This document shows positions 61,109 to 64,000 of a DNA stretch of 64,000 bases, in pieces. Numbering within the stretch: the first letter of the stretch is position 1; every line of letters starts with the position of its first letter. Made by a program: the position numbers and the translations under genes. The notes beneath the pieces are model-generated. The model was not told the origin of the DNA. It made no database searches and saw only the letters and a list, made by a program, of their open reading frames with translations. This DNA comes from CAVPTL01 sp963794415 (lineage in GTDB: Bacteria > Actinomycetota > Thermoleophilia > Gaiellales > JAICJC01). Where the stretch lies: NCBI GenBank assembly GCA_963794415.1, contig CAWCDI010000001.1:1488001-1552000 (forward strand), written 5' to 3'.

Positions 61109-61573
61109 CTACTCGCCCTCGTAGTACTCCACGCCGCTCGAGCGCTTGACGATCACGTCGTCGTCCGGGTTGCCCGTCCAGATGCCGATCTTGTCGCTGT
61201 CGGGATACACCGTGGCGGCCGGATGTGTGACGGTCGAGTACATCATGACCCGCACCGTCTCGTCCGTGTCGTTCTGGATGCGGTGGGCACCTTCGGGGCC
61301 GGTCGCGAAGAACACCAGATCCCACTGGTCGAGCTGGTCAGTGCCGCCCGGGTGCCGCACGCTCGGCCGGCCTTCGAGCACGAGGAGCCACTCCTCCTCG
61401 CCGTACTCGTAGTGGTAGGGGCAGAGCGCCTGTCCGGACGGGATCTGGTACACCGAGGTGCCCGTCTGCTTCGCGCCAAGGGTCTTCCCCACCCGAAACA
61501 TGCCGCACTTGAATCCGTCCATGTCCTCGGGGTCATACTCGAACTGAGGATTTGCAATCGTGATTTTTTGCAT
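61109..61573 (-). CDS. cupin-domain protein
   Basis: 154 aa single cupin barrel: motif 1 PYHYEYGEEEWLLVLEG (His and Glu metal ligands) and motif 2 PEGAHRIQND. Possible metal-dependent enzyme or sugar-binding protein. Precedes ssrA on the same strand. Confidence 0.85.
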   Translation of the reverse strand: MQKITIANPQFEYDPEDMDGFKCGMFRVGKTLGAKQTGTSVYQIPSGQALCPYHYEYGEEEWLLVLEGRPSVRHPGGTDQLDQWDLVFFATGPEGAHRIQNDTDETVRVMMYSTVTHPAATVYPDSDKIGIWTGNPDDDVIVKRSSGVEYYEGE

Positions 61574-61666
61574 GCGGATACCCTACCCGCCGGTACTCCC
61601 ATCGAGCACGTGAATCGCCTCCGCGGCCTCGCGAACCTTTCTCTCCTGCCGGGCGTCTGAACCACC

Positions 61667-62209
61667 ATGAGGATGCCGACCCATGCCGTAGCGGCCCTGC
61701 TGTGCGTGGCAGCCTGCGTGCTCGCGGCCGGCTGTCTGGGCTCGAGCGGCTCGAGCGCACGCCCGTCCTCATCGGCGGCCTCGCCGGAAACGCTCTCGTC
61801 AGGCGCGCCGAAGCCCACGCTGCTTGTGACCTACCCGATCCGCCTGGCGCAGCGATCGGCGGTGAGCGCCGCCCGAGACTGCCTGAAGGGAGCAATCTGC
61901 GCTGTGCGCCGGGTGCACGGCGTGACGCCGCCCATGTGGCAGCTGGTCGCGACGCGAACGCTCTCGTGCAGTCCTCCGCAAGGCGACTATGCGAGCCCCG
62001 CCGGGGCCTGCCGCGCGCTTCGCAGCTACCGCTCGCTGCTCGCCGAGAAACACGAGGCGTGCTACTGCGCGCCCGTCGTCACCATCGACCCCACCGTCGT
62101 GGGCCAGCTCGACGGGCGTCATATCGACCTCATGATGGACGGCTGTACGACCTGCGGCATGAAAGCAGCGGCCTTCCATGACACGAAGACGCTGATGCCG
62201 CTCAGATGA
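61667..62209 (+). CDS. subtilisin-inhibitor-like lipoprotein, copy 1
   Basis: 180 aa. Lipobox CVLAAGC; Ser-rich linker; then a domain patterned like Streptomyces subtilisin inhibitor: LSCSPPQGDYASPAGACRAL, a further CYCAP, VGQLDGRHIDL and DGCTTCG. SSI has the same order of Cys, Pro-Gly turn, AC-L helix, and G-x-G-[KR] strand before a final Cys. Extra cysteines suggest more disulfides. Overlaps copy 2 (ATGA). Confidence 0.72.
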   Translation: MRMPTHAVAALLCVAACVLAAGCLGSSGSSARPSSSAASPETLSSGAPKPTLLVTYPIRLAQRSAVSAARDCLKGAICAVRRVHGVTPPMWQLVATRTLSCSPPQGDYASPAGACRALRSYRSLLAEKHEACYCAPVVTIDPTVVGQLDGRHIDLMMDGCTTCGMKAAAFHDTKTLMPLR

Positions 62210-62730
62210 GGTATCTCGGAATCATCATCACCGCTGCTGTGCTCTCTGTCGCGGCGACAGGCTGCCTCGGATCGAGCTCTGCGACACCCGCCTCTACCGG
62301 GCGGACATCCAGCTCTTCCAGCTTCGTACGAGTCCTGCCCCTGCACGTCGCCTACACCTCGGGCCACATGAGCCGCACCCGGCCCGGCGCTCGCATCACG
62401 TGCCCCGTGCACGCCAGATGCAAGGTCGTGAAGCTCGCCGGGACGACACCGGTGGAATACGGCAGCATGGTGAGCCGCTGGCTCTCGTGCAGTCCGCCGC
62501 GAGGTGACTACACCCGGCCGGCGGCCGTCTGCCGGGCGCTCGAGGATTTCATCCAGCGGCTGCAAGAGCCGCACGGAGCGTGCTCCTGCCCTGGGGATGT
62601 CGGCCGGGCGACCGTCACGGGCACGCTGCAGGGAAAGCGCCTGCACCTGAGCTTCGACAACTGCACCGGCTGCGGGCTCGGAGCCGGAGGCGCGCACGAC
62701 GTCTCGACCATCGCCCTCGGTCTCACCTAG
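62206..62730 (+). CDS. subtilisin-inhibitor-like lipoprotein, copy 2
   Basis: 174 aa tandem paralogue of the preceding gene. Lipobox VAATGC; LSCSPPRGDYTRPAAVCRAL, ACSCPG, VTGTLQGKRLHLSFDNCTGC. The GTLQGKR strand is close to SSI's GVWQGKR. Membrane-anchored protease inhibitor is the obvious hypothesis; the reactive-site loop residue cannot be assigned with certainty. Confidence 0.72.
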   Translation: MRYLGIIITAAVLSVAATGCLGSSSATPASTGRTSSSSSFVRVLPLHVAYTSGHMSRTRPGARITCPVHARCKVVKLAGTTPVEYGSMVSRWLSCSPPRGDYTRPAAVCRALEDFIQRLQEPHGACSCPGDVGRATVTGTLQGKRLHLSFDNCTGCGLGAGGAHDVSTIALGLT

Positions 62731-63428
62731 CTCTGGCGAAACGCGCCGTCGTGCAGGATCGGCGCCGTCTGCGAGACGTCGCGCATCAGCGCGAGCTCCA
62801 CGTCGCGGCCGAAGCCCAGCGCGAGGAGCTCCTGCGACGACGGGCACTCGGTCAGCTGCCCCTGGGTGACGCCTCGGGAGAGCCCGATCGCCGCGGCGGC
62901 GTCCGGCGACGGAATGCCGCCGAGCGCGTCGAGGATCGCCCCGGCGCCGGCAGCGTCCTCGAGCGCCGGACGAAGCGATCCGTCGGGCCACCGCTCGCCC
63001 GCCGCCACCACTCCGATCGTCGTTCCCATCTTGGTGGCCGCCGACGCCACAGCCTGGACGTTTCGCAAGCACCCGGCGAGCACGGTGGCGCCGGCGCCCA
63101 CCGACTCGGCGCTGATCGTGGCGCCGTTCGGCGACGGCAGCACGAGCCTCGTCTGCGGCGGGATGCTCGCAAGCGACGCCGGTGAGAGCGAGTAGGGATG
63201 CGCGACATCGGCCGCAGACCGGCCGACGGCAAGCTCCGCGCCGAGGTCACGCGCGAGCTCGGCCGCCCGCTCGTCCTTCCAGCGCGCCGGATACACGGCC
63301 GCGCCACGGGCCACCGCCACATCGACGCTGGTCGAGAACGAGAGCACGTCAACCACGATCAGCACGTCCACCACCGGTGCGAGCTGCCGCGCGCCGGTCG
63401 GCCCCCACTCGAAGAGCCGGTCAGCCAT
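62727..63428 (-). CDS. 2-phosphosulfolactate phosphatase-like (ComB family)
   Basis: 233 aa from MADRLFEWGP. ComB landmarks: VVDVLSFSTSVDVAVARGA, LVLPSPNGATIS, GERWPDGSLRPALEDAAGAG. In methanogens and some bacteria ComB hydrolyses 2-phosphosulfolactate; in actinobacteria lacking coenzyme M the role is unknown. Its start overlaps the end of the nucleotidyltransferase gene by eight bases. Confidence 0.85.
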   Translation of the reverse strand: MADRLFEWGPTGARQLAPVVDVLIVVDVLSFSTSVDVAVARGAAVYPARWKDERAAELARDLGAELAVGRSAADVAHPYSLSPASLASIPPQTRLVLPSPNGATISAESVGAGATVLAGCLRNVQAVASAATKMGTTIGVVAAGERWPDGSLRPALEDAAGAGAILDALGGIPSPDAAAAIGLSRGVTQGQLTECPSSQELLALGFGRDVELALMRDVSQTAPILHDGAFRQS

Positions 63429-64000
63429 GCGCCAGCGCCTGCTGGGCACGGGCCACGATCTGCGCCGCGGCCGCGGCATCGGGAGCCCGCGAATCGTCGC
63501 CCTCCTGGTAGGCGACAGCATCGCGCAGCACGTCGTCGTACCCGCGGCCCATCGCCCACTGCGCACCCTTCAGCTTCGAGCAGATCACGCCCTCGCTCGC
63601 AAATCGCCAGCCGCGCGCGGCGTTCAGCGCCTGATACGCGGTGGGCGCGTGCTCGAGCGCCCAGTCCAGCTCGCTCTGGAACTCGCCGAGGAGCCATTCC
63701 CTGGGCACCTCGCCTATCACCTCGCCGGGCGGCGGCCCTGCGAGCGCGAATCCCGCGGCACGAGCCACGGCCAGGTGGAGGATCCCGTCGCCGTACGGGC
63801 CGTGATCCTCGCCCAGACTGGTGCCGGACGCCGAGACGTTGAGCTCGAACGGCGCCGGATGCTGGGGGCGCTCCGCCGAGGCGAGCGTGATGACATCCAG
63901 CTCGAGGCTGGCGTCTCTGACTGCATCGGCGAGCGCCTCGAGCCGCTCACGGCCGATCTGCGCCCGCACGATCACCAGCACGTCCACGTCGCTGCGACCG
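63421..64000 (-). CDS. aminoglycoside adenylyltransferase-like nucleotidyltransferase, 5' end outside the window
   Basis: The coding frame continues past base 64000; the last visible residues are GRSDVDVLVIV, the metal-binding DxD of a nucleotidyltransferase domain. The C-terminal helical part (VPREWLLGEFQSELDWALEH, EGVICSKLKGAQWAMGR) matches the AadA/DUF4111 type. It transfers AMP to a small molecule or protein; resistance function cannot be inferred. An internal GTG at 63987 is not the true start. Confidence 0.82.
   Translation of the reverse strand, partial: GRSDVDVLVIVRAQIGRERLEALADAVRDASLELDVITLASAERPQHPAPFELNVSASGTSLGEDHGPYGDGILHLAVARAAGFALAGPPPGEVIGEVPREWLLGEFQSELDWALEHAPTAYQALNAARGWRFASEGVICSKLKGAQWAMGRGYDDVLRDAVAYQEGDDSRAPDAAAAAQIVARAQQALAHG

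Overview
The window is a high-GC actinobacterial chromosome segment with short intergenic gaps and many 4-base ATGA/GTGA gene overlaps. The gene set suggests the class Thermoleophilia (Solirubrobacterales/Gaiellales-like), but this is an inference from gene content: a complete GlpABC with GlpK and DhaKL, an F420-type PPOX enzyme, ECF sigma factors, and a tmRNA whose tag ends ..LALAA. No 16S rRNA or other decisive marker is present. I saw no tRNA gene, rRNA gene, CRISPR array, insertion sequence or phage module.

Layout. 0-8.5 kb: SDR fragment, hypothetical/NAD(P)-binding pair, MFS exporter divergent from a LysR regulator, alpha/beta hydrolase, UvrD-like helicase with HEAT repeats, two very small genes around a textbook terminator, and a stand-alone LigD-type phosphoesterase. 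8.5-11.7 kb: UDP-GlcNAc 2-epimerase coupled to a processive GT2 glycosyltransferase. 11.7-25.1 kb: a glycerol and phospholipid locus. It runs pgsA-epimerase-VOC-DedA on the minus strand, glpF-glpK-(small repeat protein)-glpA-glpB-glpC on the plus strand, convergent plsY, then an fba-HAD-dhaL-dhaK operon on the minus strand. Together these import and phosphorylate glycerol, oxidise it to DHAP, phosphorylate dihydroxyacetone, condense DHAP by an aldolase, and draw on glycerol-3-phosphate for lipid synthesis.

25.1-33 kb: a minus-strand envelope-glycan run (glycosyltransferase, membrane protein, polysaccharide deacetylase, GT4, membrane protein) with overlapping ends, then YciI and a Vps62-membrane fusion. 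33-50.3 kb: mostly single-gene units: F420 enzyme, methyltransferases, CGNR regulator, MocR regulator with a divergent AhpD-like gene, orphan LanC-like protein, SigG-like ECF factor, dienelactone hydrolase, APH-like kinase, sedolisin protease, DMT transporter, tandem GNAT, amidohydrolase, and a cytochrome P450 coupled to a Rieske ferredoxin.

50.3-60.7 kb is poorly conserved: short membrane, lipoprotein and hypothetical genes, a PQQ-like beta-propeller, and an ECF sigma factor coupled to a membrane-anchored partner. 60.7-64 kb holds tmRNA, a cupin, two tandem subtilisin-inhibitor-like lipoproteins, a ComB-like phosphatase and the end of an AadA-like nucleotidyltransferase cut by the window edge.

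Three genes (SDR, SigG-like factor, DUF1905/YdeI-like) and perhaps a fourth show single-base reading-frame breaks. Either the assembly carries indel errors or several accessory genes are decaying; raw reads would be needed to tell.
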